A DNA stretch of 64,000 nt, from the NCBI GenBank assembly GCA_964605775.1, contig CAZSDU010000009.1, positions 28,079-92,078 on the forward strand. Direction: 5' to 3'. Within the stretch, counting starts at the first letter, position 1. Each line of letters starts with the position of its first letter. Made by a program: the position numbers and the translations under genes. Shown piece by piece: positions 17,013 to 26,610 of the stretch. Source of the stretch: CAZSDU01 sp964605775. GTDB lineage: Bacteria; Bacteroidota; Bacteroidia; Bacteroidales; FEN-979. A model generated the notes under the pieces. It was not told the DNA's origin. It saw only the letters and a list, made by a program, of their open reading frames with translations, and ran no database searches.

Positions 17013-18695
17013 TCATTTGATAGAAATTATACTTTTTATCATAAAATCATGATCTGTAGTCAGTTTAAGAAAATATTGTCCGGCTGGTAAGTCAAGTCCG
17101 CTGATGGTTTTTTGATAATATCCGGGTTCCTGTATCATTTTAACGGGTATGACTAACATTACTCCCTGGGAATCACAAATCGAAAAAGTTACGGTTGTTT
17201 TGCTGCTCAGGGCATATTTCACATGGATGAAATGTCTGAATGGATTGGGAGAGGGTTGCAATTGAAGGATTTCGTTGTTATGATGTTCCGGAATATTCAG
17301 TAAAGAGGAATCATGACATTCAAATGCACCGATATCATTGAGGTTTGCAAATGGTCTTGTACGATTCAGCACATCCATACCAATAACGAAATCCAGCCAG
17401 TTTCCTTTATTGACTGCCGGAGAAGTAGGTTTCAGATCAAAATTACCCCCGATGGGATCAATGAACTGAATGGGAGAGTACTCCCTGTTTTTCAGGTTAT
17501 TTACATCCGTTGCCGGGATGGAGGAAGCAAGGCTACTGACATAGGATTTTTCCCCTTCCAGGGAATATCCTCCGGGGTCAACGATAATGTTGTCTGATAC
17601 TAAAATGATGCTACTATGATAATTTGCTGACCTGACTCCGAAAGTTTTTGGCGACAGAATGGTATTATAGGCAATGGTATAATCCTCACCCGGGACAGTG
17701 GCATAATCACCCAGATAAATTCCATGCTTCATATACGGAGAATAGTTCTGACTGGGATAAAATAATTTTCCCGGATTAACAATCAAGTTATTATAAATTT
17801 TTTGTCCACCCAGGGAAAAAATGTCAATACCATCTCCTTTGCCATCCATGATTTTATTATTATAACAATCACATCTGGAACCACCTCCATTGAGTATACC
17901 GCTCATCTGATTCAGATAGCCGGCTTCGCTGTCGTGATAAACCTCATTGTCATGGATGGAACATCCGGAATCAGCGGATGATACCTGAATGCCATCCCAT
18001 GCAGTGTATTCGACCCGGTTATTATACACTTCGACACCCCGGAGGAGGTGAGGATAAACCAGGGTGTCCTTTCCGTGGAATTGAAGGGTTTTTCCCAGAT
18101 AAAAAGTACTTCCAATATACATCCCCTCCATTCCTGTATGATGTATATAATTATCGTGTACAAGGAGATTTCTAAGGGTATATTTTTCACGGGTGGATGT
18201 AAAGGTTGTGTCTGGATCTGTTTTTGCGAACATTCCAACCAGGCTGGTATAACTAATTTCCACCCCCTTTACCTCTATATCGGTACTTAATCCATCGACT
18301 GAAATCCCTGCTCCATTCACTTGTGTGGCCAGAAAACCATAAGGCAGTGAAAGAATTCCATGTCCTGAAAAGATGATGTGAGAACAGGAGTCTATTTTTA
18401 TACCGTAATTATGTCCACTGACCACAGCCTGTCCTCCTGAATTTATAATGACAATAGGTGAGAGGGCAGTGCCCTGAAGGTGAGTGAAACGAAGGAACAG
18501 CCTGAGTCCGGAAAGCACACAAATGGTATCACCCGGTCTGACATGGCTGGCATTGCTTCTTCCATCGATATGGGTAGTGGAAAGATCTACCGTCATTTTA
18601 CAACCTGAAGATTGGCCATAAACCTGAACGGAGGCTGTCAGGAAGGAAAGCATAAGAAGAGTGATGGTTATCCCGCGGATGCTAAGATTTTTCAT
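17013..18695 (-). CDS. Secreted right-handed beta-helix protein with T9SS type A sorting domain
   Basis: A 560-residue secreted protein. The signal peptide (MKNLSIRGITITLLMLSFLTASVQVYGQ) is followed by parallel beta-helix repeats over about residues 60-400, seen as recurring I-x-N-x-I/V turns such as VHDNYIHHTG, VEVYNNRVEYT and YNNKIMDGKGDGIDI. A choice-of-anchor Q-like segment (SPAVNKG ... NDIGAFEC) comes next. The last 80 residues (QLQPSPNPFRHFIHVKYAL to IISIK) form a type A sorting domain. Beta-helix proteins of this kind are often polysaccharide lyases or carbohydrate-binding proteins. Its place inside a polysaccharide locus suggests it binds or trims that glycan at the cell surface. Confidence 0.88.
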   Translation of the reverse strand: MKNLSIRGITITLLMLSFLTASVQVYGQSSGCKMTVDLSTTHIDGRSNASHVRPGDTICVLSGLRLFLRFTHLQGTALSPIVIINSGGQAVVSGHNYGIKIDSCSHIIFSGHGILSLPYGFLATQVNGAGISVDGLSTDIEVKGVEISYTSLVGMFAKTDPDTTFTSTREKYTLRNLLVHDNYIHHTGMEGMYIGSTFYLGKTLQFHGKDTLVYPHLLRGVEVYNNRVEYTAWDGIQVSSADSGCSIHDNEVYHDSEAGYLNQMSGILNGGGSRCDCYNNKIMDGKGDGIDIFSLGGQKIYNNLIVNPGKLFYPSQNYSPYMKHGIYLGDYATVPGEDYTIAYNTILSPKTFGVRSANYHSSIILVSDNIIVDPGGYSLEGEKSYVSSLASSIPATDVNNLKNREYSPIQFIDPIGGNFDLKPTSPAVNKGNWLDFVIGMDVLNRTRPFANLNDIGAFECHDSSLLNIPEHHNNEILQLQPSPNPFRHFIHVKYALSSKTTVTFSICDSQGVMLVIPVKMIQEPGYYQKTISGLDLPAGQYFLKLTTDHDFMIKSIISIK

Positions 18696-18705
18696 ATGAC
18701 TTGCT

Positions 18706-19881
18706 TTAGCCTCTTTTTGCTCTTTCCCAGTTAACGGATTGCTGCTTCTTGATATACCGGAAGAATCCCAAGTAAACTGCCAGATTCATAATAAAGAAGT
18801 AATATGGAATATACAGTAATTTTACCTTGATTTTTTTCTCTTCAAAATACCAACCGAGGAGAGCGGCAACGTAAAAAACAAGCTGTCCGTAAAAAAGCCA
18901 GGAATAAATTCCAGAGAAGTTCGTCAATCCTTGATTCAGGGCAAGGAAGAAATTGCATATGAGTATGATGAGCAGCCCGAGGGGGGACAGTGTCCAGCGT
19001 AGTACCCGGTGTGAAATATACTGAAATGAAAGAATCCCATATTTAAAAGGATTTAATAAAGCTTTAAGCCGGATCACGGATTGAATCCCTCCTGCGGATA
19101 TCCTGATTTTTCGTTTCAGTTCTTCTTTCACGCTTGCACTTGGATTTTCAATGGCATAGGCTTCAGGGTCGTATTGAATGGTATAACCTTTCATGGCAAT
19201 TCTCAGGGAAATGATGAAATCATCCAGGAGGGTGTCTTTTTCAACTGGTGTAAATAGCTCAGTACGCAGGGCAAACAATTCCCCGGCAGCCCCAACCACA
19301 GAGTATAATTCAGCGTCCCATTTCTTCAGGGTAGATTCATATTTCCAGTAAATTCCTTCAGTGGCAGCCACAGAATCTTTATTGAAAATTCTTTTCTCTC
19401 CAGAAACACAGCCCACTTTTTGATCCTTGAATAAGCTGACGATGCGGCGGATGGATTCTTTTCCAAGCATGGTATTTCCATCAGAGAAAATGACGATCGG
19501 TGTTTTTACAAATTGCATCCCCCTGTTCATAGCGGCAATCTTTCCTGCCCTTGCATCCTGATGATATACTTCTGCTTCAGGGTAGGTACGCAGGAGGTCA
19601 GGAGTGCCATCATCCGAACCATCGGTTACCCAGATATATCTGACTTTCTCTCTTGGGTAATCCAGCGCAAAAGAATTTTGCATTTTTTCGGCGATATAAT
19701 CCTTTTCATTAAAGGCGGCCACGAAAAGGGTCACTTCCGGTTCATAATCATTTCGGATGGTCTTCTTTTGAATAAAAATCCTTTTCAACCTGACCAGGAA
19801 AAAGAGCAAAATTCCGTAACCCAGGTAGGCATAAAAGATGAGGAATAAAAATATCCAGAATAGAATGATGATCGTAGTCAT
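18706..19881 (-). CDS. Membrane glycosyltransferase family 2
   Basis: A 391-residue integral-membrane glycosyltransferase. One N-terminal helix (about residues 4-30) precedes a GT-A domain with WVTDGSDDGT, VIFSDGNTML and the catalytic-region DDFIISLRIAMKGY. Three to four helices follow at the C-terminus. The segment KRKIRISAGGIQS occupies the position of the QxxRW motif of processive enzymes. It probably adds a sugar to a lipid-linked glycan at the inner membrane. It starts 4 bases after the neighbouring GT4 gene ends, in the polysaccharide operon. Confidence 0.9.
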   Translation of the reverse strand: MTTIIILFWIFLFLIFYAYLGYGILLFFLVRLKRIFIQKKTIRNDYEPEVTLFVAAFNEKDYIAEKMQNSFALDYPREKVRYIWVTDGSDDGTPDLLRTYPEAEVYHQDARAGKIAAMNRGMQFVKTPIVIFSDGNTMLGKESIRRIVSLFKDQKVGCVSGEKRIFNKDSVAATEGIYWKYESTLKKWDAELYSVVGAAGELFALRTELFTPVEKDTLLDDFIISLRIAMKGYTIQYDPEAYAIENPSASVKEELKRKIRISAGGIQSVIRLKALLNPFKYGILSFQYISHRVLRWTLSPLGLLIILICNFFLALNQGLTNFSGIYSWLFYGQLVFYVAALLGWYFEEKKIKVKLLYIPYYFFIMNLAVYLGFFRYIKKQQSVNWERAKRG

Positions 19882-19885
19882 GGCT

Positions 19886-21094
19886 TTAATTTGATTGTTT
19901 TTTCAACATAATATTCTCAATGACTTTGTAGATTTCATTGGTATTGGCTTCCCAAGTGTGCTGTCTGGCAAAGGATTCCCTTTGCTGTTCATGGGAGGGC
20001 GTGTTTTCGGCCATAGCCTGACTGATCCGCTGCACAAATTCTTCTTTGTTTTTCGCCAGGTAAACATAATGATCAAAAAGTTGCATGGCTTCGGTATAAG
20101 TGGCGACAACAGGTTTACCCAAAGCCAGGTATTCATCAATTTTCCTGGGGTAGTTACCTATGGTAAGCGGATTAATGCATTGCGGGTTGATGGCTACATC
20201 AAAACCGGCTAGGTATCCGGGTAATTCATGTTGCTTTTTACTTCCGAGGAATTTTACATTGGGAAGGGCATGAAGCGGACTTTTTCTGAAGGCTTTATCC
20301 TCTGGTCCCACCAAAACAATATTCCAGGACGGTTTCTGCCTTGCAATATATTCAAGAAGATCAATGTCCAACCTGGATGAAAAAAGAGCGCCAATGTATC
20401 CGATCACGGGTTTCTGAATGGATGAAAGATCCTCAGGAATGGTTTTGATCTTTTGGTTGTTGAAGGCCGAAACATCGCATCCCTGTCCAACAAAATAAGA
20501 ATCAGGATTGTACCGGGATGCGGCTTGCCGGAGATACGTAGAGTTTGTTACAACCACATCCGCTTTCCGCATCATGTCACCTTCCATACGTTCACCATGT
20601 CTCCGAAAGTAGCGTGTGCAAACCATATTGTCCCGGCTGTAATAAATAGACATCGCGATATCCAGGTATTCCCGGAGATAAAACACCCGGTAAAAATCAC
20701 TGTCATTAAACCAGATCATGTTTTTAAAACCAAGATCTCTAACGGCCTGCTGAATTGGTTTTGCCAGTCTTCTGTTATTGATGTGATTCAGATAATTGAA
20801 TATTGTTCTAAAGGGAATCTGATTTATCGACTCAAGAATAACATCCGGGTATAGTGTAAATAGATTGTCAGAGATTTTTACTAGGGCTGGAGATTTTTTC
20901 CGGATGACATCCAGTCTTTTACCAAGGTCTGGTGTTTGATTTTTTTTCAATAGTGTTAGCCGGTCCAGCGGATAATTGATATACAGGACGCGGTTTTTTT
21001 TCGAGAATTCATACGCCAGGTTCACGGCATTACTTCCCAGCCTGAAGTCGATGCACTGTAATCCTGTCATCAGAATATCACGGTTAAAAATCAT
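19886..21094 (-). CDS. GT4-like glycosyltransferase (first of a tandem pair)
   Basis: A 402-residue GT-B glycosyltransferase resembling TuaH-like enzymes. The C-terminal nucleotide-sugar domain shows IGYIGALFSSRLDIDLLEYIA, WNIVLVGPEDKAF and KIDEYLALGKPVVATYTEAM. The N-terminal acceptor half carries MIWFNDSDFYRVFYL and GQGCDVSAF. It is a close paralogue of the next gene upstream, with the same length and matching motifs in the same order, so the two arose by tandem duplication. Donor and acceptor sugars cannot be predicted. Confidence 0.88.
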   Translation of the reverse strand: MIFNRDILMTGLQCIDFRLGSNAVNLAYEFSKKNRVLYINYPLDRLTLLKKNQTPDLGKRLDVIRKKSPALVKISDNLFTLYPDVILESINQIPFRTIFNYLNHINNRRLAKPIQQAVRDLGFKNMIWFNDSDFYRVFYLREYLDIAMSIYYSRDNMVCTRYFRRHGERMEGDMMRKADVVVTNSTYLRQAASRYNPDSYFVGQGCDVSAFNNQKIKTIPEDLSSIQKPVIGYIGALFSSRLDIDLLEYIARQKPSWNIVLVGPEDKAFRKSPLHALPNVKFLGSKKQHELPGYLAGFDVAINPQCINPLTIGNYPRKIDEYLALGKPVVATYTEAMQLFDHYVYLAKNKEEFVQRISQAMAENTPSHEQQRESFARQHTWEANTNEIYKVIENIMLKKQSN

Positions 21095-21097
21095 ACG

Positions 21098-22306
21098 TCA
21101 TTTAAATGAGCCGTTTTCAAATTTATTGATCTCTTTATAAATTTTTTCCACAAAATTGCCCCAGGAATGGCTTTCGGCCACTTTCATTCTCCGTTTTTCT
21201 TTTTCCGAGCAGTTTTCTTTAAGGGCTTTTTCAATGAGCATGACATATTCTTCTTTTGAGGTGGCCAGGTAGGTGTCATCCTCGAAATACTTCATGAAGG
21301 TTGTTTTTGTCGCCACGACTGGCTTTCCCATGGCCAGATATTCATCGATTTTCAGCGGATAATTGATATCGGTAATCGGGTTGATGATTTGGGGGTTTAA
21401 AGCGACATCAAAGCTTTTTACATAGGCAGGGAGTTCTGCAGGTTTTTTGGTGCCAAGAAATCTTACATTGGGTATGGAATGCAGCTTACATTTTTTAAAA
21501 TTCTCATCTTCCGGACCAACAAGTACGATTTCCCAATCCGGTCTTTGTTCCGCTATGTACACCAGCAAATCTATATCCAGTCTGATGGTGGTTAAAAATC
21601 CGACATACCCTATCCTGGGGTGAGGGATAGGGATAACATCAGGGGGAATTTCTATTTTTCCTTCAGGATCGGAATACAGGGATACGTCGCAACCCTGACC
21701 TATCATAAGGGCATTGGGATTATATTTTCTGGCATAATCTGCAAAAAAATCAGAGTTGGTAACCACAACATCTGACTTTCTGATCAGTTTAGGCTCCAGA
21801 ATGGTTCCATGCCGTGCATGGTAAGAAACCAGGGTCACTGCATCCCTGATCAGGTATACCTGAACCTTAGGTTTAAGGAGGTCTTTAAAATAAAAGCCAT
21901 TGATCATGGAATTATCATTGAACAAAATATAATCCATGAACTCCAATTTTATCAGTGCTTTACGGATTTGACCAGCGAATCTTTTATCATTAATTTTGTT
22001 AAAGTAGTTAAAAACATGATGGTTTCTTATCCAGTTAATGGATTCCAGAATCGTTCTGGGGTAAAGTACCCATAGGTTTTTGTTGAAAGGAACCAGATCT
22101 TCCTCTTTCTTTTTTAGTACCTTCAGGGCTTTCTTAACTTCCGGAAGGTTGCGGCGCAAGAGTTGGAAACTGCGTTGAAGCGGAGGATTGACAAAAAGAA
22201 CCCTGTTCTTTTTGGAAAATTCCAGGGCGGTGTATTTGATGGTTGTCGCAATGTGAAGGTCCCAGGATTGAAGCCCGAAAACAATGATATCTCTTCCTTC
22301 TAACAT
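21098..22306 (-). CDS. GT4-like glycosyltransferase (second of a tandem pair)
   Basis: A 402-residue GT-B enzyme, the paralogue of its downstream neighbour. Matching landmarks are ILFNDNSMINGFYF, MIGQGCDVSLY, IGYVGFLTTIRLDIDLLVYIAE, WEIVLVGPEDENF and KIDEYLAMGKPVVATKTTFM. The two genes are separated by 3 bases. The N-terminal acceptor-binding halves differ more than the C-terminal donor halves, which would fit addition of the same sugar to different acceptors, although this is inference. Confidence 0.88.
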   Translation of the reverse strand: MLEGRDIIVFGLQSWDLHIATTIKYTALEFSKKNRVLFVNPPLQRSFQLLRRNLPEVKKALKVLKKKEEDLVPFNKNLWVLYPRTILESINWIRNHHVFNYFNKINDKRFAGQIRKALIKLEFMDYILFNDNSMINGFYFKDLLKPKVQVYLIRDAVTLVSYHARHGTILEPKLIRKSDVVVTNSDFFADYARKYNPNALMIGQGCDVSLYSDPEGKIEIPPDVIPIPHPRIGYVGFLTTIRLDIDLLVYIAEQRPDWEIVLVGPEDENFKKCKLHSIPNVRFLGTKKPAELPAYVKSFDVALNPQIINPITDINYPLKIDEYLAMGKPVVATKTTFMKYFEDDTYLATSKEEYVMLIEKALKENCSEKEKRRMKVAESHSWGNFVEKIYKEINKFENGSFK

Positions 22307-22320
22307 ATTGTCATGATAGG

Positions 22321-23460
22321 TTATTGATTCAGATCAAGGGATTTATATATTGAAAGTACATGTTCAGCCATGGCTTTCCAGGAGTATTTTTTTGCATTCC
22401 TGAAGCCTTTTTTCACAAGATCATTTTTCAGTTTATCGTCGCTGAGAATTAATTGAATAGCATCGCTGATCTGCCGGGGTTGAAAAGGGTCAATAAAACA
22501 GGCTGCATCCCCGCCCACTTCAGGCATTGAAGAGGTATTGGAGGAGATTACCGGGACTCCGCAGGCCATTGCCTCAAGCATTGGAATACCAAAGCTTTCC
22601 CGAAGTGATGGATAGAGAAAAATGCTTGCTAAAGAGTAAATTGCCGGTAATTCTTGGTTGGGAACATAGCCTGTTAATTTGACCAGTTTTCCCAGGTCAG
22701 GATCACCGATTTCCTGAATCAGACCTGCTAATTCATTTTTATCATAATCCAACATGACCAGCGGGATCTTTTCGGTTGAGGTCTGATTGAAGATGGATAG
22801 AGCTTTTAATACCCCTTTCGTATTCTTTTTCGGATCAGTATTGCCAAAGAAAAAAAAGAATTTTTCCGGAAGATGATACTTCAGGCGAATTTCCATTAAA
22901 ATCTGTGGGTCAGTAATTTGCCTGAAATGAGTACCGACTCCGTTATAAACCGCTTTTAATTTTGTATCATCCATGTTAAAGAAGTGCGCAATTCTTTGCT
23001 TTTCATATTCAGATACAGTGATCACGCATTTGCTTTTTTTTATGCAGACGGGGACATTCCATCTTCTGTATAGATTTCCAAATTTCTGGTAAGCAGAAAA
23101 CCCCTTGCGGAACAGACTCAGTTTTTCCATGTAGATGATGTCATGGACGGTTACGACCAGGGGGATGTTGCATCTGACGGGGGCAGTATTGCTGGTACAA
23201 TGCAGTATATTGCAACCGGCGGCCAGAGCGGCTTTGGGAAGCAGAAACTGCTCCCAGACCGGATATGGGGAATCCCCGAGTTCAATTATGTTAAAATTCG
23301 GGGTTTCCTTCAGGCAGGGATCCTCGTCTTTTTTTACGAAAATATAATACTCGTTGACCTGATCAATTTCCTGGAGGTTTCTGATCAGCTCCAGGGCAAC
23401 GATATCCATTCCATGTTTTTTTTTGCGGAATAACCGCTGTCCTTCAATACCGATTTTCAT
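22321..23460 (-). CDS. Glycosyltransferase family 4 (mannosyl/rhamnosyl-type)
   Basis: A 379-residue GT-B enzyme of the GT4 family. The diagnostic donor-site motif is PSLRESFGIPMLEAMACGVPVISSN, with the paired glutamates eight residues apart (quoted here across its span), followed by SMPEVGGDAACFIDPF. The N-terminus (MKIGIEGQRLFRKKKHGMDI) and the HCTSNTAPV segment are typical of enzymes in O-antigen and exopolysaccharide clusters. It overlaps the upstream GT2 gene by four bases. The sugar specificity is not predictable by eye. Confidence 0.92.
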   Translation of the reverse strand: MKIGIEGQRLFRKKKHGMDIVALELIRNLQEIDQVNEYYIFVKKDEDPCLKETPNFNIIELGDSPYPVWEQFLLPKAALAAGCNILHCTSNTAPVRCNIPLVVTVHDIIYMEKLSLFRKGFSAYQKFGNLYRRWNVPVCIKKSKCVITVSEYEKQRIAHFFNMDDTKLKAVYNGVGTHFRQITDPQILMEIRLKYHLPEKFFFFFGNTDPKKNTKGVLKALSIFNQTSTEKIPLVMLDYDKNELAGLIQEIGDPDLGKLVKLTGYVPNQELPAIYSLASIFLYPSLRESFGIPMLEAMACGVPVISSNTSSMPEVGGDAACFIDPFQPRQISDAIQLILSDDKLKNDLVKKGFRNAKKYSWKAMAEHVLSIYKSLDLNQ

Positions 23461-24668
23461 GGGTTATCATTTATAGGTTTTTCCGGATCAGTTTTATAGG
23501 CATGTTCAGTATGTATGAATTTTTTGTTGGCACCCTTTACGATCAGGGGTAAGACCAGCATGATGAAGAATACCCTGGGTAACCTCAATACTGCTTTAAG
23601 CGTGGATCGGGAATAAAATTTTGAAGGGATGGAAAAAACGATAGCCAGGATACAGGCAGCCAGGGAAATGATCCAGGCAAGCTGTAAGGGTGAATATGGA
23701 AAAAAAAGCCAGGTCAGGTTGATGATGAATAAAAGACCCAAAGTCACAATTCTTGGAGGGAGAGAAAACTGGAGCGCTTTATTGAAATATTGAAGGTTGA
23801 AATCGATAAATATTTGACTGACAGCTTTGAAAAAATCCTGTCCGAAATAATAGAGCTGGGAAGAAATCCATCGTTTCCTCTGCCTGTAAAACACCTGGGC
23901 ATTCTGAACTTTCTCGTCAAGGACAAAGGCCTGGTTCAAATAAGTTATTTTTATACGGTCTTTGAGTAAGAGCAATTCGAGCTCCTTATCGAAACCACCT
24001 ATGGCTTCCAGCTTGGGGATATAATGATGAAAAACCCGGGTACTGAAAGCCATGGCTGAACCTATCAGGGCAGGGGCAAACCCGATAGCGGCATGGCCTT
24101 TCCGGAATATATGATTATTGATTTCCTCACTGATGGCATCCAGGAGCGCAAATGCAGTATTGGTATTCTTTGCCATTCGGTGGCACTGTACCACCTCGGT
24201 TCCTGAATGAAACGCATTATTGACTTTCTGTAAAAGATCAGGTTCCAGATGGTTGTCGGCATCAAGGATAAGGACGATTTCAGTCTGAGGCGGAAGATAG
24301 GACAGGGCTTTTTGCAGGGATTTTACTTTTGTGCTGATATCGAATGATACTTCTACGGTGGTCAGGGGAAATTTTTCCAAGGACTTCAGGGTGTCAGCAT
24401 GAAAGTGATCGGCAACAAGAATAACCTGGAATGCATCCATGGGGTAGTTTTGTTCCAGAGATTTCTGTATGGTTTCCCTGATCACGATATCTTCTTTAAA
24501 CCCGGGAATGATGATGGTGATGAATTGTTTTTCGGGATTTACCACGACTTTATCTTTACCCGAGCATAAACCTGCGGTAGCAAATATCAAAAGGTAAAGT
24601 GAACTTCCTCCAAGGTAGGCAATGGCTAAAATCTGTATGACCTCAAGGATGTCTTTGATCATGTCCAT
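23457..24668 (-). CDS. Processive-type membrane glycosyltransferase family 2 (first of a tandem pair)
   Basis: A 403-residue inner-membrane GT2. An N-terminal helix precedes the GT-A core with LILDADNHLEPDLLQKV (DxD-like), and the QxxRW motif appears as QRKRW. Two or three C-terminal helices follow. QxxRW is a mark of cellulose/chitin/hyaluronan-synthase-like enzymes. The next gene upstream is a paralogue with the same architecture, 6 bases away. One or both may extend the backbone of the polysaccharide. Confidence 0.9.
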   Translation of the reverse strand: MDMIKDILEVIQILAIAYLGGSSLYLLIFATAGLCSGKDKVVVNPEKQFITIIIPGFKEDIVIRETIQKSLEQNYPMDAFQVILVADHFHADTLKSLEKFPLTTVEVSFDISTKVKSLQKALSYLPPQTEIVLILDADNHLEPDLLQKVNNAFHSGTEVVQCHRMAKNTNTAFALLDAISEEINNHIFRKGHAAIGFAPALIGSAMAFSTRVFHHYIPKLEAIGGFDKELELLLLKDRIKITYLNQAFVLDEKVQNAQVFYRQRKRWISSQLYYFGQDFFKAVSQIFIDFNLQYFNKALQFSLPPRIVTLGLLFIINLTWLFFPYSPLQLAWIISLAACILAIVFSIPSKFYSRSTLKAVLRLPRVFFIMLVLPLIVKGANKKFIHTEHAYKTDPEKPINDNP

Positions 24669-24674
24669 AGCACA

Positions 24675-25880
24675 TCATTTTTCGTTTTTTTTCTCTAAAG
24701 GGGCAGAAGTGGTATGTGTAGTATGTCCGAATCCCTGTTTTGCTTTATAAATGCGAAAAAGGGACAGCAGCATAAATAAGAAACCCTGGGGTAATGAGAA
24801 AACAGCTTTCAGTGTAGCAAGGTTATAAAGATGTTTCGGGATGGAGATCAGTAAGCTTAAAACGCAAATGGAAGTCAAACCAACCCATAACCATTGAAAA
24901 TATAGCTGCTGTAATGCCAGGGAGAGCAAAGAAATGATAAACAGGAAACCAAGCAGAAAGATTCTGGGGGGTAACATCTGCTGAAATACTTTGTCAAAGA
25001 AATCGATGTTATGATTACGGAATAATTGAACAAGGCTGTTTGAAAAATTTTCACGGGCATAGATGAACTGGTTGGCCAGCCATCTTGTGCGCTGGGTCAC
25101 AAAGGTTTTCGATTTCTGAACCTTTTCATCATAAACATGGGCATCTTCAATATATTCAATGGTTATTTTATCGCGCAATAAGCTGATCTCCAATTCTTTG
25201 TCTTCTCCGAAAGAATCGATTCCCGACATATAGTTTTTAAACAGCATATAATCAAAACACATTCCCGAACCGATCAATGCTGAGGATAAACCAAGAACCC
25301 TGTGACCTTTCCTGAAAATATGATTATTTATCTCCTCGCTTACGGAGTCAAGTACGGCAAAAGATGTATTCCTGTTCTTGGCCATACGGTGTCCCTGAAT
25401 CGCCACATATCCTCTTGAAAGTGCTTCATTCATCAACGTAATGAAATTGGTTTCCATGACATTATCGGCATCCAGGACGATGGCTGCATCATACTGTTTT
25501 TCAATTTGCGACATGGCTTTATTCAGCGCCCTGGCTTTTGAACTTTTCTCAAAGGAAACTTCAATTACTTTGATTGGTAGTTTTCTGAGGTTTTCAAGGG
25601 TTTCAGACTGAAAAGAATCGGCGATCACGATCACATCATAATATTCCAGGGGATAGTTTTGTTCAAGTGCATGTTTGGCCACATTTACGATGACGGTATC
25701 CTCTTTATACCCGGGAAGGAAGACAGCAAATGTTCTCAGAGGGACATCCTTTGGTTTCGTTATCCGGTAAGGAAACAATCCCGCGATGGAAAAAATGGCA
25801 AAATACAAGGTTCCTACTAAAAAATAAGAGAAGATCAGTATTTCCGGTATGTATATCAGGTAATCAACCATAATTTTCAT
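24675..25880 (-). CDS. Processive-type membrane glycosyltransferase family 2 (second of a tandem pair)
   Basis: A 401-residue GT2 paralogous to its downstream neighbour: IVLDADNVMETNFITLMNEA, AIQGHRMAKNRNTSFAVLD, and QRTRW as the QxxRW motif. The neighbour has HRMAKNTNTAFALLDAISEE at the same place. The frame is open to 25901, but the ATG at 25880 is chosen because it overlaps the stop codon of the upstream methyltransferase (TAATG), a typical coupled junction. N-terminal and C-terminal transmembrane helices are present. Confidence 0.9.
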   Translation of the reverse strand: MKIMVDYLIYIPEILIFSYFLVGTLYFAIFSIAGLFPYRITKPKDVPLRTFAVFLPGYKEDTVIVNVAKHALEQNYPLEYYDVIVIADSFQSETLENLRKLPIKVIEVSFEKSSKARALNKAMSQIEKQYDAAIVLDADNVMETNFITLMNEALSRGYVAIQGHRMAKNRNTSFAVLDSVSEEINNHIFRKGHRVLGLSSALIGSGMCFDYMLFKNYMSGIDSFGEDKELEISLLRDKITIEYIEDAHVYDEKVQKSKTFVTQRTRWLANQFIYARENFSNSLVQLFRNHNIDFFDKVFQQMLPPRIFLLGFLFIISLLSLALQQLYFQWLWVGLTSICVLSLLISIPKHLYNLATLKAVFSLPQGFLFMLLSLFRIYKAKQGFGHTTHTTSAPLEKKNEK

Positions 25881-26485
25881 TATTTTTTTGCAAGCGCCCA
25901 AACGGTAACCGGATAAGATGGTTCATTTTTCAATGATCCGAACCAGCCCCTTGGCGCCCAGTTTTTAAAATTGGCTTTGACACAAGCCCTGTTACCCCAT
26001 GACCAGGTTTGTATTCCTTCCAGGGGAAATCCACACTCATGCAGGAAATGCTTCATACCGGTTTCTGTCCATCGCGAGCAATCATAAGGCATGGGATGGA
26101 TCTTGATCAGAAAAGGTGTGGCAACCAGGAAATGACCACCCGGTTTCACCATATCATAAACATTTTTACCGGCACGGTAGGGGTATAATAAATGTTCGAA
26201 AACCTGATCTGCAATGACAAGATCAAACTGTTTATCGAGTTTATCCACACAAATATCGAATTCAGGATAATTGAATTCGGTAAAACTTTTAAATCTAATA
26301 TCCTGGAATGTCTTACCAGCTGATACTTCAAGGGCATCAAGTTGTTCGGGATGCAGTCCATTGATCAATTTGAAGCATCCTTGGTATAGTACAGTGCGTG
26401 TCCAATGCTTGTAATCATAACCAATAGAAGCAAGCAGGGGTTTCAGCCTGTCTTTGTTGGCATAAATCAATTTTTTCAGACCCAT
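25880..26485 (-). CDS. Class I SAM-dependent methyltransferase
   Basis: A 201-residue methyltransferase-like protein. Motifs visible are LDALEVSAGKTFQDI (motif I region, with a degenerate glycine loop), FDLVIADQVFEHLLYPYRAGKN and VKPGGHFLVATPFLIKIHP. The later YDCSRWTETGMKHFLHECGF is a familiar ending in surface-glycan methyltransferases. It is the first gene after the opposite-strand acyltransferase and has its own promoter-like sequence, so it probably starts a second transcript of the glycan locus. The target is unknown. Confidence 0.85.
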   Translation of the reverse strand: MGLKKLIYANKDRLKPLLASIGYDYKHWTRTVLYQGCFKLINGLHPEQLDALEVSAGKTFQDIRFKSFTEFNYPEFDICVDKLDKQFDLVIADQVFEHLLYPYRAGKNVYDMVKPGGHFLVATPFLIKIHPMPYDCSRWTETGMKHFLHECGFPLEGIQTWSWGNRACVKANFKNWAPRGWFGSLKNEPSYPVTVWALAKK

Positions 26486-26509
26486 GTGTTTTGGTTTTTA
26501 ATTAAAGTT

Positions 26510-26540
26510 TAAAGATAGTATAAGAATTTCGATTCACCAA
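26510..26540 (-). promoter_or_regulatory. Promoter of the methyltransferase/glycosyltransferase transcript
   Basis: On the minus strand TTG (26540-26538), a 20-base gap, then TATCTTTA (26517-26510). This matches seven of the eight -7 positions plus a spaced -33 box, 24 bases before the ATG at 26485. Confidence 0.45.
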
Positions 26541-26563
26541 GTCTTCACGGTGATGAATTATTA

Positions 26564-26594
26564 TTGTTTTTTAATTCATGATATATTAGATTTG
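26564..26594 (+). promoter_or_regulatory. Promoter of the acyltransferase gene
   Basis: TTG (26564-26566), a 20-base gap, then a perfect TAGATTTG (26587-26594) lie 16 bases before the ATG at 26611. This is a good Bacteroidota-type promoter and is divergent from the methyltransferase promoter. Confidence 0.55.
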
Positions 26595-26610
26595 CGTAAG
26601 AATTCATACT

